Shown here in pieces: positions 35,801 through 49,200 of a stretch of DNA of 64,000 nucleotides. Within the stretch, counting starts at the first letter, position 1, and the number at the start of each line of letters is the position of its first letter. Under the pieces are notes generated by a model. The model made no database searches. It saw only the letters and a list, made by a program, of their open reading frames with translations, and was not told where the DNA came from. The position numbers and the translations under genes were made by a program. Source of the stretch: Maylandia zebra (Eukaryota; Chordata; Actinopteri; Cichliformes; Cichlidae); assembly GCF_041146795.1 (NCBI RefSeq), contig NC_135175.1:37058669-37122668 (forward strand), given 5' to 3'.

Positions 35801-37222
35801 TTCAAGAAAGTTTAAGAAGTCACTTTTCTTTCCAGGCTCCTTAGATTACCATGACTGGATGGTGAGAACCTACACAGACATATCAGGTGAAGTTTTCATT
35901 CTCATTTCCTTCTCTCACCCCAACCAGTCGCAAATGGCCGCCCCTCCCTGAGCCTTGTTCTGCCGGAGGTTTCTTCCTGTTAAAAGGGAGTTTTTCCATC
36001 CCACTGTCGCCAAAGTGCTGCTCATAGGAGGTCATATGATTGTTGGGTTTTTCTCTGTATCTATGAAGCACCTTGAGGCGACTTTTGTTGTGATTTGGCG
36101 CTATATAAATAAAATTGAATTGAATTGAGTTAAATGTTAAAAGGGAGATGAAACACATATAAAGGCTCATTTACACCCCTGAGCCCTGCTCTAAAACATG
36201 GACAAAGATGTAATTCTGTCTGTGAAGCTGGGTTTAAGAAACAAGTGTTTAAAGTTGTTTTAAAAACATGTTTAGCGCCATCTTCTGTCAGTGCGGGACG
36301 TGACGTCATGTGATTGATTGGTTGGTTGGCAGACTCACATTAGTTTATGTTAGCTAACTAGTGACAGGATGGATACCTCTAAGGAAAATAAGGACACTCA
36401 AACTAAACATGAGTGTGAGGGGATCACTTTAGTGCTGCAGCAGTGAGTTTATGTTAAAACAGGACAGACTGTCCACTTTACTGTCTGTGTCTGTAGCAGG
36501 AAGTGGCTGTTGACTCTTTGGCTAGCTGCACTGGAATGGGAAAATCCAGCTGTTTGCCGTGATGTTCGGTTTGTTTATAAATGAGGACTGTGGAGGAGGA
36601 GAGCTTGTTTGAGTCAGGTGACAGGTGGTTCACCTGACCAAGTCTACCAGCGCTGCAAACAGCTGATGGGTTGATCACCGTCATTTTATCCAACAAAATA
36701 ATCTTTCTGTTTCCAAACACATCCATACAGTTTACATCATAACAGCCCACTACATGCTCATCACACCACAAACATGCATAAACTTAAACATATCATAAAA
36801 TATGTCCTGTACCTGTGTGATTAAATAACTCACAGAATATCAACATTCAAACCACAACTTTGTTGTTATTTTAATTGTCACCTTTTAACCATTGATTTTA
36901 AATTAAAACTGTCAGTTAAAATATTTTAACACAGAATGAAAGAGCAGCAGAAATATTAAGAAAATGACAAATAAATCATTCTGTCTGTCTTCAGTCTCCA
37001 TGAACAGCATCAACATTCTCTGGTGAATGGTGAATTCTCTGGTTCTGCAGCATCCGGTCCCGTACCAGCAGACTGAGAGACAGCTTCTTCCACCAGGCCA
37101 TCAGACTGCTGAACACGTCATAGACACCTCAGCTTCACTACTGGAACTTCAACATTATGCACTCCACACTGTATATAAATGCCACTTGTTTTGCACATAT
37201 TCAACTCTGTATATTTTATATA

Positions 37223-37262
<40 letters not shown>

Positions 37263-40200
37263 TATTTATTTTTTTAATTTTTTTTAACTATTTAATTTGT
37301 AAAAATGTGCATACACACACACACCACACACACACACACACGTAGGAAAATATTTAGTATACACATCCAGAAATGCATACACTATTATATATTGTACATA
37401 TATTTATTAGTTTCAGGTTGGCCATTCTTGTATTTTGCTCGTTTGTGTTGTTGTGTTTGCACATCTCTGTTGCTTGTGGGGCTCGCACACAAGAATTTCA
37501 CTCGCATGTGCTGTGCCAGTGTGCCTGCACATGTGATGTGACAATAAAAGTGATTTGATTTGATTTGATTTTTTTGAAATTTCTCTTTCCTCCTTAAAAT
37601 ATGTTAAATGTCAGTTTAAATTAAAATTAATGGTTAAAACATGTATGTCACATATGATCATCAGGAAATAGAGAAAAGCGAATGATTCAGTTCCACATTT
37701 GCTCGAAGGCGTTAAAGTTCATTAAAATTGTCCAATTACTTTCTGATCTAAGATCAGATCTTAGATTACTTTCTAATCTCAGCCAAACGACTTGCTCAGA
37801 AACAAATAAACACAGAGATAAACTTCTCCTGACAGATATAATCTAATTGAATCATGTCCAACCTCAGAGAGAATACAGTCAGCCGTGTGCTGGGAGACAT
37901 GTTTAACTGCAGTATACGAGCCCTGAGTGCTCCATCACAACTTGCAATGTGAGACAACAGCAGTAACCGATATCTCCAAAAATGTCAGACCAAATACGCT
38001 CCAGCTTAACAAATCAATATTTGAAACTTACTCCACTACATTGTCACCTAAAGAAATTATTGAAAGTGTAGCTGGTGACACAGAAACAGCGGATTTAAAA
38101 ATTTTAAGTATAGATCAGGTTCATCAGATTATGACCTCACTCTGTTTTGTCTTCAAATACAGTACATTGTCTGTGTTTATAATGCATATTTTCAGCTTTT
38201 ATAAAAACACATTTTATATTTTCTATAATCACAGACTGATAAACTGTGAATTCTCAGAGACTCACGGTGCAGTTGTGGCCTCAGCTCTGAAGTCTAACCC
38301 CTCCCATCTGACAGAGTTGGACGTGAGTTTCAACAAGCTGTGGGATTCAACAGTGAAGGTTCTGTGTGCTGGACTGGAGAGTCCAAACTGTCGACTGGAG
38401 AGTCTGAGGTGAGTTCACTGACTGCAGCTGCTGTTTTGTTTCTATATTTCAGATCTTTGGTTGATGTTTGAAACTTTCTTTAGTGTCTGAAAACAAATGT
38501 GAAGATATTTGAGTGCTTTCAGAAATGTTGTGTCTTTCCAAACGACTGAACAACAGTTTTTCTTTTGGCTCCAAATAGAAGTGACAGAAAGTTGTGCTGA
38601 AACTGTTTCACAAAGTTGGATCCAATTCCATTAGTTTGTGATATACTTCAACTGAGCTGTTCACTGCCTAAACCCACAGAGACTGTCAGTCTGGACTTTT
38701 CTTTATTTCTATTGGCTGTCAGTGAGATTTCAGAGCAATCAGAGACTGTGGGTCTGTATATGAAGTATAATTCATGTGCAGTTGTTGAAGTTGTAGAATG
38801 AGAAATGGCACTTAGGGGTTTTTCCTGCTTTCATTCAATCAACCAATCAAAATTTATTTATATAGCACATTTTTAAAGACCGAAGTACACCAAAGTGCTT
38901 TCCAGTAAAATCATGATACAGATAAAAATCACAATATAAAATATAAATTACAGATATAAATAAAATAAATAAAATATAAAATAATTACATAATCTAAATG
39001 CAAAGCCAGATGTAAATTACCCTAATTCACCTTGAATGCCAGGTTAAACAAATACGTTTTTAGACGTGATTTAAAAGACTGAATGGAATCTGATGCGCGA
39101 ATATGAAGAGGAAGAGTATTCCATAACCTGGGTGCGGCAACGGGAAAGGCACGGTCTCCTTTGTTCTTCAGCCGAGACCAAGGTTGCACTAAGAGCAGTT
39201 GGCCCGATGATCTTAGTGCTCTCTGAGGGCTATACAGACAGAGGAGATCGGCTAGGAAATCAGGTGCCATATTGTTTAGGATTTTATAACTAAACAATAA
39301 AATTTTAAAATTGTCAGGCTCAGGAGGGACTCGGAGGCAGACCGTCACTTAAGTTCGTGATTTATTTACACACACAGACACCGGGTGCAAATATATACAG
39401 GTGAGGGGGCACAGGAAGAGGGTCTCCGGGAAGCACAGGCACGGGAAGAAGAGGGCTATGTACAAAATCCCCTGAAGCTCAGGTAGCTCGGACTCCGGTT
39501 TTAGCTCACCAACGGCGGTCCTCAGGCTGGCGAGAATCCTGGCACAGAGAGGAAAGGCAGGTGAGTAGTGGCACGACAGAAACTCGAAAAACGGCTCAGA
39601 TAGATGATGACACTGACTAGTGTTACACAATAATCCAGCGAGGAAGCACTCTCAGCAGCCGCCTTAAGAGGTGAGTGAGATGATTGCTTGCAGGTGTCCG
39701 AGCCAGGGGCTGGAGCCGTCATGACTCCGCCCCGGTAGAGCGCAGTGCAGGGGAGAGAGAGAGATGCAGCACAACAAAAACACTTGTAGCCGTACAGAGT
39801 CAGCCGAGAAGGCACAGGGTCATGACAGTACCCCCCCCCCCAACGGGAGCCCCTCGGCGACCCACCCGGCTTACCCGGATGCCGCCGGTGAAACTCGCGG
39901 AGCAGACCAGGAGCCAGAACCGCCGACCGGGGCACCCAGGAACGTTCCTCTGGCCCGTAGCCCTCCCAGTCCACCAGGTACTGGACGCCCCGCCCCCGTG
40001 AGTCCATAATGCGGGTGATGTTAAACACTTCCTGCCCATCCACGAGCCGGGCGGGCGGAGGGGGCCCGGAAGGAGGGCACAACGGGCTGGAGAGCACGGG
40101 CTTGACCTGGGAGACATGGAAAACATTATGGATACGCATATTGCGAGGCAGCTTCAGACGGACGGATACCGGATTGACCAGGGCCTCAATCTCAAACGGA

Positions 40201-43200
40201 CCGATGAAAGCCGGGGAAAGTTTCTTCGACTCTGCACGAAGGGGAACAAAGCGTGAGGAGAGCCATACCTGTTGCCCAACTGTATAGGCAGGCGCAGGGA
40301 TCCGGTGGCGGTCAGCGATCTCCTTATTGCGCTCCGCCGTCCGCAGCAGAGCGGCTCGGGTGGACCGCCAGGCCCGGCGGCACCTGCGGAAATGATGTTG
40401 TACCGATGGGACGGCATGCTCACCCTCCACGGCCGGGAACAGGGGTGGTTGGTAGCCCAATGAGGCTTCGAACGGCGACAGTCCAGTGGCTGAAGAGGTC
40501 AGGCAGTTGTGGGCGTACTCAATCCAGGGGAGCTGCTCGCTCCAAGTGGCCTGGTTGAGAGAGACGACACAGCGGAGTGCCGCTTCGAGCTCTTGGTTGG
40601 TACGCTCGGCCTGTCCATTGCTCTGAGGGTGGAAGCCCGAAGAGAGACTGACCGCGGCGCCGATCTGCACGCAGAACTCCCTCCAAACCCGAGAGGTAAA
40701 TTGGGGTCCCCGGTCGGAAACGATGTCCATCGGAATGCCATGAAGCCGGAAGACGTGGGTGGTGAGCAGCTGGGCGGTCTCCAGGGCTGTAGGGAGCTTG
40801 GGGAAGGCGATGAAATGAGCCGACTTAGAAAAACGGTCAACAATAGTGAGGATGGTGGTGTTACCGGATGACGGTGGGAGCCCCGTAACGAAGTCCAGCG
40901 CTATGTGAGACCATGGCCGTCCTGGTGTGGGGAGTGGTTGAAGAAGCCCGGCGGGTGGTCGGTTGGGACGTTTGTTCCGGGCACACGTGGTGCACGCCAT
41001 AACGTACTCCCTGGCGTCCTTGTCCAAGGTGGGCCACCAGAAAAACCGCTGCAGGAAGGTGATGGTGCGGCGGGCTCCTGGATGACAGGTGAACCGGGCA
41101 GTGTGGCCCCAGTGGAGTACCTGAGGTCGGACAGCAGCAGGGACAAACAACCGACCAGGGGGGCCCGTCCCCGGGTCGGGGTCAGTATCCTGGGCCTCGC
41201 GCACGAGAGCTTCGATCTCCCATGTGACAGCTCCAATAACACAGGTAGCTGGAAGAATCGGTTCTGGATCGGAGTCTCCTTCCGTACTGGAAAACTGACG
41301 GGAGAGTGCATCGAGCTTCACGTTGCGCGACCCTGGTCTGTAAGTGATGGTGAAATTGAATCTTGTGAAGAAGAGGGCCCACCTGGCTTGTCGTGAATTT
41401 AGGCGTTTGGCGGACCGGATGTACTCAAGGTTCTTATGGTCGGTCCACACGATGAATGGGTGTTCCGCGCCCTCAAGCCAGTGCCTCCACTCCTCCAGGG
41501 CCAGTTTGACCGCTAGCAGCTCCCGATCACCGATGCCGTAGTTCTGTTCTGCGGGTGAGAGACGACGAGAAAAGAATGCACAGGGATGGAGCGTACCTTC
41601 AAATCGTTGAGACAGAACTGCTCCCACTCCAGAGTCCGAAGCATCCACCTCCACCACGAACGGTTGCCTGAGGTTGGGCTGACGGAGGATGGGGGCGGTA
41701 GTGAACTTCTCCTTTAGTAGGGAAAAGGCCTCCTGAGCAGAGAGGTCCCACTGAAAAGGAACTTTGGGAGAGGTAAGCGCAGTGAGAGGTGAGGCGATCT
41801 TACTGTAGTCCTTTATGAAGCGTCGGTGGAAGTTGGCGAATCCTAGGAACCGTCGGAGTTGCTGGCGGTTCGGCGGTTGAGGCCAGTCCACCACGGCCCG
41901 GACCTTCTCGGGGTCAGGTTTGAGATCCCCCTGAGAGATGATATAGCCAAGGAAGGCCACAGTGTCAACGTGAAATTCACATTTCTCCGCTTTCACGAAC
42001 AACCGGTTCTCCAGGAGGCGCTGCAGGACCTGCCTCACGTGACTCTCGTGCTCCGCCTGGGACTTAGAGAAAATGAGAATATCATCAAGGTACACAAAAG
42101 CACATCGATTAATAAAATCCCTCAGAACATCGTTAACAAGGGCCTGGAAGACCGCGGGCGCATTGGTTAAGCCAAAGGGCATGACGAGATACTCATAGTG
42201 TCCGATATGAGTGTTGAAAGCGGTCTTCCACTCATCTCCCTCCCGGATCCTCACCAGGTGGTAAGCGTTTCGCAGGTCCAGTTTGCTGAACACTGTGGCC
42301 CCCTGGAGTAGTTCGAAAGCAGAATTAAGGAGGGGAAGAGGGTACTTGTTCTTTACTGTGATCTTGTTGAGGCCGCGGTAATCAATACATGGCCGGAGCG
42401 TCTTGTCTTTCTTTGCAACAAAGAAGAAACCTGCCCCCACGGGGGAGGATGACGGGCGAATTAACCCAGCAGCCAGAGAGTCGTTGACGTATCTCTCCAT
42501 GGTTTCCCTTTCGGGCTGTGTGAGGCTGTAGAGGCGGCCAGAGGGGAGAGGCGCCCCAGGGAGAAGATCAATGGCACAGTCATAGGGCCGGTGTGGTGGA
42601 AGCGAGCCCGCCTCATCCTTACTAAAAACTGCTGCGAGGTCATGATAGACGGAAGGAACCGAAGACAGCTCTGGTGACTTTGAAGGCTTCCCGGGGGGGG
42701 GGGGGAGAGGGAGCAGATGGCGTGGCGGCCCGAAGGCAGGTCATGTGGCAGCCCACACCCCACCCCATAACTTGCTCCTTCTTCCAGTCGATGTGTGGGT
42801 TGTGTTGTGAAAGCCATGGATAACCTAGTACGAGCGGGGTTACTGGAGCCTTAAACACACAGAAACAAACGTTCTCAACGTGGTTACCGGAGAGAGTGAG
42901 TGTGACAGGTAGGGTGACGTGCGTTATGTCAGGCAACCGGTGACCAGACAGGGCGGACACGCGGAGAGGATGAGGCAGTGGTCGTGTGCCAATGCTGAGC
43001 TTGGAGACTAGCGACGCATCAATGAAATTCTGTTCTGCACCAGAGTCAATTAACACAGAGAGGGAATGGGACAACGACCGGAGGGTGAGTTTAGCAGGCA
43101 GCAAGAGACGGGGAAGAGGCTTGTTGCTGGACAGGTCGCCCACCAGTACCCTCTCAATTATTGGCGGGCGCCTCCTTTTGCCAGCGCCGGGCAGGCAGAG

Positions 43201-46200
43201 ATGTAATGCCCCTTGCGACCGCAATACAGACACTCACCCGCGGAAAACCGGCGTTGTCGCTCCGCAGGGGTGAGTCGAGAACGTCCCAGCTGCATGGGTA
43301 CCTCCTCCTCAGTTCCAAAAGCTCTAGCCTCCCGTGCGTCGGGTTGGGGCTCCCGAAAAGCCAGGGGCTCGCGAAACTGCTGTCTTCGTGAGCTCTGGCG
43401 CGCCCGCAGGCGATCATCCACCTGAATACACAGGGACATCAAAGCATTTAGAGAAGCAGGAAGCTCACGCATCATTATCTCATCCTTGAGCTCTTCGCGG
43501 ATATTATTTAACAGAGTGGTCTTCAGGGCCTCAGGTCCCCATTTGGTCTGTGCAGCTAGAGTCCAGAAATCAACAGAAAAGTCAGCCATGCTTCGCCTAC
43601 CTTGCTTCAGATTAATCAAACGATAGCCAGCTGCCTCTGTACTAGAGCCTTTATCAAACACCGACTTGAAGCGCGACAGGAAGTCGTCATAAGACATTCC
43701 GGGGCAAGCCTGCAGCTGGGCCTGGGCCCAGGCCAGGGCTCGATCACGTAGTAGCTGGGTGACGTAAGCGATCTTAACCCCGTCAGAAACAAACACATGG
43801 GGCAGTAATTGAAAGTGCATAGAACACTGCAACAAAAATCCCGCACATTTTCCCATCTCCCCAGAAAAAGCCTCAGGTGAAGGCAAAAGCTTATCCAGCG
43901 AAACCGCGGAGGCTACTGATGCTACCGCGCTAGCAGCCTGGGTAGCTGTGGCTGTTGTAGTGACGGCAGGAGCGTGCGTTACCTGGGGAGGGGCCGTGGG
44001 AGGCTGGTCCTCGGCCAGCGGAATCCGTTGGGCGAAGGCCTGCGTTAGAGACGCCACGTCTCCGCTGAGCTTCACCAGCATTTGTTCGTGTCGGTGCAGA
44101 AGCTCCTCCAGAGACATAGGGGCTGTCGCTGCCGAGGCTGGGCCTGCTGAGTCCATAGCGGTGGCTGGATTATTCTGTCAGGCTCAGGAGGGACTCGGAG
44201 GCAGACCGTCACTTAAGTTCGTGATTTATTTACACACACAGACACCGGGTGCGAATATATACAGGTGAGGGGGCACAGGAAGAGGGTCTCCGGGAAGCAC
44301 AGGCACGGGAAGAAGAGGGCTATGTACAAAATCCCCTGAAGCTCAGGTAGCTCGGACTCCGGTTTTAGCTCACCAACGGCGGTCCTCAGGCTGGCGAGAA
44401 TCCTGGCACAGAGAGGAAAGGCAGGTGAGTAGTGGCACGACAGAAACTCGAAAAACGGCTCAGATAGATGATGACACTGACTAGTGTTACACAATAATCC
44501 AGCGAGGAAGCACTCTCAGCAGCCGCCTTAAGAGGTGAGTGAGATGATTGCTTGCAGGTGTCCGAGCCAGGGGCTGGAGCCGTCATGACTCCGCCCCGGT
44601 AGAGCGCAGTGCAGGGGAGAGAGAGAGATGCAGCACAACAAAAACACTTGTAGCCGTACAGAGTCAGCCGAGAAGGCACAGGGTCATGACAAAAATCAAT
44701 TCGGTATTTAATAGGAAGCCAGTGTAAATTTGCCAGAACAGGGGTGATAGAATCGTACTTTCTAGTGCTGGTCAAGAGACGTGCTGCGGCATTTTGGACC
44801 AGCTGCAAACGCTGAAGAAGAGAAGATTGTAGGCCCAAGTAGAAAGAATTACAATAATCCAGTCTTGAAGTGATGAAAGCATCATTGTCCTGTTTGTGCT
44901 GATGAAAATGTTTATTGATGCGTGAATTCATTCTTCAACGCTCGATTCTGCCTGAACAATGTGAAACCCTTGCTTTTTTTTTTTTTTTGGTGTAACACAA
45001 TTCAACGCGCTGAAGGATCGACTTGTTCAATTATCCAACAATGAAAACAGGAAACAGAGAAAGCTGGCTTTCAAAGGAAAAGCTGCTCCTTATGAAATAT
45101 GTTGGCAGTAAAAGAAGAGCTGTAAGAAGAGCTGAAGCACATAAATGATCTACGTGCCTAAATATTAATTTGTGTAAGTGTTGCACAGCTGATGGCCGAT
45201 GGCTGCTCCTGCTGCCATCGTGAGCGTGTTGTGAGTGTTGAGATTCAGGTGTAGATGTAATAATGTACATATAGCAGAGTTCCATGTTCCAGATCAGCTG
45301 ATCAGAGTCAGGTCAAACAGCTCTGAGCATGCTCAGTCTGAGTTATGGAGCCCCATACTATGATTCACCATGGCAACGGGTAAATAACAACCAGAAGCTC
45401 CGTGTGAATCCAGAGGAGCAGGAACATGAATAATGACAGTAGATGTTTGTGTGCTGGAAGCAAATGAGTGTGTGATGTTCTTTCAGTGTTGCACTTTGTA
45501 GACGCTCCCTGAGCACTGGTCTCACAGCCAGCTGCACATAGAGACCAGTGTTGTTAGTCCAGGTAAGAAAATGACTTGTTGGAATGAAAATGAGCTTGTA
45601 GTTTGTCTGCTTTAATAATGTGACTGGAAAAAGGTGTTGGACTTCAAATATGTATATTTCTTTCACACTTCACCTTTAAAAGTGAAGCCATGTAGTTCCT
45701 GGAAGGAAAAACACAACTGTTTCAAGATAAATGTATGACTTTGATTTGAGTTTTTTCTCTTGTTGTGTTTGTTTGAAGCTGCTTCCTGTTGGCTTCAGCT
45801 GTTTGGAGTTTCCATTTTCTAAACTTCTACATTCTGAACCTTTTTCAGCTCTGAACAGATGATGAAACACTGAATGATTTCAAGCACACAATTTGTCTAA
45901 TAAACTTACATCTTTTATTGTTTATGCAGATTGAAGGACTGTGGTTTGTCAGACATCAGCTGTGATTATCTGGCAGCAGCGCTGAAGTCCAACCCGTTGT
46001 ATCCGAAACTATTGGACCTGAGTGGAAACTACTGTAACCTGCAGGATTCAGGAGTAAAGCAGCTGTGTGTTCTTCTGGAGAATCCACGATGTCGATTTGA
46101 AACTCTGAGGTCAGTCACATGTTTTAGTCGCGCTGAGATGAATAGGATGTGAAAGTTGTGCTGAAACTAAATTGCAGACATCAGCTGATATTATTATTAT

Positions 46201-49200
46201 ACCTTGGTGTTCATCTGAACAATAGACTGGACTGGACTCATAACTCAGACGCCCTCTACAGGAAAGGGCAGAGCAGGCTGTACCTGCTGCGGAGACTCAG
46301 GTCGTTTGGGGTGGAGGGCCCACTCCTGAAGACCTTCTATGACTCTGTGGTGGCTTCTGCTATCTTTTATGGCGTGGTCTGCTGGGGCGGCAGCATCTCT
46401 GCTGGGGACAGGAAGAGACTGAACAGGCTGATCCGAAGGGCCAGCTCTGTTCTAGGATGCCCTCTGGACCCAGTGGAGGTGGTGAGTGACAGGAGAACGG
46501 CGGCTAAGCTGTCATCCCTGATGGACAACATCTCCCACCCCATGCAGCAGACTGTGACAGCACTGAGCAGCTCCTTCAGTGGGAGACTGCGGCACCCACG
46601 GTGTGGGACGGAAAGATTTCGCAGGTCTTTCCTCCCCACTGCTGTCAGACTCTATAATAAAGACTTTAACTGATCAAGCACACACATCCATACATATGCA
46701 ATAATACTAACTGCAATAATCCTTTCTGTCATCGTTGTATTTTTACTCAGTTGTATATAGTATTTGTATTTGTATTCTATTTTTATCTTATTGTATATTT
46801 ATTTTATTTTATTCTACTGTATATAGTATTTTATTTTATTCTATTCTGTACAGCTGTGTACTGTATTTATTCTTATTGTATTCTAATTTTTGCCTCATAA
46901 CTTTTGCACTGTCCACTTCCTGCTGTGACAAAACAAATTTCCCACGTGTGGGACTAATAAAGGTTATCTTATCTTATCTTATCTTATACTGATCCACACT
47001 GAGGATCTTCATGGTAAAGCCTGTTTTCTACTTCACTGGTCTAGTCCATTGACTGTAGCAGTACAATATTCACAATTCAACCAATTATTCCAACATATTG
47101 TCAGTGGCCCACACATGGGCCATCAAAGTTCACAACACACAGCGATCTGTGAAAAAAAAAAAAAAAACAAGTGCAGGAATTATTGCACACTCACAAATTC
47201 ACTGATTCACTGCTTCACGGGATGCTGGGTAATGCTAGCTGCTCAGGTATGGGCGTGCTAATGGCTGTGAGAGGCTCAGTGGCTGCAGGACACTGAAGAA
47301 GAGAAAAGAGAGATGGAGGATATAGAAAGGAGGCAGAGATGACACAGAATTTTAGCTCCAGAGAGGAGCTCTGTGTGTGGGCGGGGCTCAGGCAGCTCCA
47401 CCCACACAGTGGCAGTGAAGCAGGTGAAGAGTGATGAATGAAGACAGCAGACAGGATTTCACAAGCTGATGTACAAACATGTAGAATGATAGTGGCAGCT
47501 ACAGAAACAGGTCTATAAAGACTGAAGCATGTCTCCATTCCTTTGCATATTCCATATTTGATACTGAGAGTTTCCAGAAGAGCAAACATCAAACACGCCT
47601 CCAAACATGTGACGAGTCAGACTGACATCATTTCTACAGAGAACAGTGTGAGCTCTCAGCAGATCACTTCAATAAGAAGGACAAACAGTGCAGCAGGAAT
47701 GACTAAACTCACTAACAGTCTGATATCCCCGTGTTCCTGTTGTTCTACAGCATCATCATTAATGCTGCTTCACCACCATCACTGCAGCTGACCAATCAGC
47801 TTCTGTGATATCATGTAACGCTCTGTGACTCAAATTGGAAAAAGTATAAATTCCTAATCTGAAGCTAACCTGAGACAAAAAAAATTACTGATGATTCCTA
47901 CAAAGTGTGTGTGTTCAGTATGAGATGAGTTTGAATAAAACCACGGAGGACCGGGCTGTGGCTGCTCTCACACACATTTTTGTGTAGGATGAATAAAAAG
48001 GGCAAGAGCCTCATCCCTGTGGGGAGGAGCAGACCTGATGGGACAGGGTGACGTTTATCCGGCCTCTCTGAGTCCTGTTAGTTCCAAATCAAGAAACCAG
48101 CCTTATGTTTTCATCATAGGGCTTTTTTGGACCTGAGTAAAAACGTTGTCGCTGGAGCAAAAGGCCTTTTCCATGTACTTCTGCTCAGTGTTAAAGTGCT
48201 GATGATGTTCAAGCTTGGGCAGTAGGAGGGATTTCTGAGCATTCTTCACTGATCCAGAACAAAGGTCCAGAGTTTGATCATTCCTAGTAGGACAGGAAAC
48301 ATACTGATAAGAGTTTCAAAGTGTCTTTGTAAGTAAGCATGATTGAAATGAACCAGTATGAGTTTGGTTCCTGCAGTTTGTGCATCATAAACAGAGCTGA
48401 AGCAGAGGCAGCATGTACCTGTACCTCTTATAACACTGCTGTTATAAGAGCTGTGGAAACTCAGGTAAAAAGGACGTAATGATACTGCTCAAAGCTCCAG
48501 GACACTAAGAGAGTTACAGCATAATTTGTGAAAATAAAGACAGAAAGTCATCCAAATACGGCATTAAAATTCTGTCATCCTTCTCGCTCCCTCTTTGCGC
48601 TCACAGTCCTATCTGCATCATTAACACTCACATGTGGAAAACCAAAGTTCTACTGAGCAGAAGATGATCATTGGTGATGCTATCTTTAAAATACTCGTTG
48701 GAAATGTACGACTTTAATGTTTGAGTTTTTTCTCTTGTTGTGTTTGTTTGAAGCTGCTTTCTGTTAGCTTCAGCTGTTTGGAGTTTCCATTTCCTAAACT
48801 TCTACATTCTGAACCTTTTTCAGCTTTGAACAGATTATGAAATACTGAATGATTTCAAGAACACACGTTGTCCAATAAACTTACATCTTTCATTCTTTAT
48901 ACAGGTTGAGTTTCTGTGATTTGTCAACAATCAGCTGTGATTATCTGGCAGCAGTGCTGAAGCTCAACCCCTCGTATCCAAGAGAGGTGAACCTGAGCCT
49001 CAACAACCTTCAGGATTCAGGAGTGACGCAGCTGTGTGTTCTTCTGGAGAATCCACGATGGCGATTTGAAACTCTGAGGTCAGTCACCATGTTTTAATTG
49101 TTCTGTCATCGTCAATCTGTGGAACCACCTTTATACAGGAAGTCTGGTTTGACTCTTTCCAGGTGTCTTCCCTGCTTGTCCTGATACAAATAAACCTTTG

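Larger units (their letters stand above)
39312..44691 (-). mobile_element. Gypsy chromovirus of the Tf1/sushi type, nearly intact and young
   Basis: The 5380-bp element has 516-bp LTRs (39312-39827, 44176-44691; TG...CA ends; one difference seen), a 5-bp AAAAT target duplication, and gag, protease and pol in the usual order on the minus strand. It also has a polypurine tract and an integrase with a C-terminal chromodomain. The sequence next to the 5' LTR is complementary to a site in the LTR rather than to a tRNA, as in self-primed Tf1/sushi elements. One frame break in a C run separates protease from RT. It lies in NLR intron 4, antisense to the gene. Confidence 0.96.

Noticed and set aside
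37927..38234. Open frame preceding LRR exon 4
   Set aside because: In-frame intron sequence; the acceptor at 38233-38234 and the 174-nt module length define the exon.
39684..43425. Several plus-strand open frames of 65-165 codons
   Set aside because: Antisense shadows of the GC-rich gypsy pol and gag genes, with no domain of their own.
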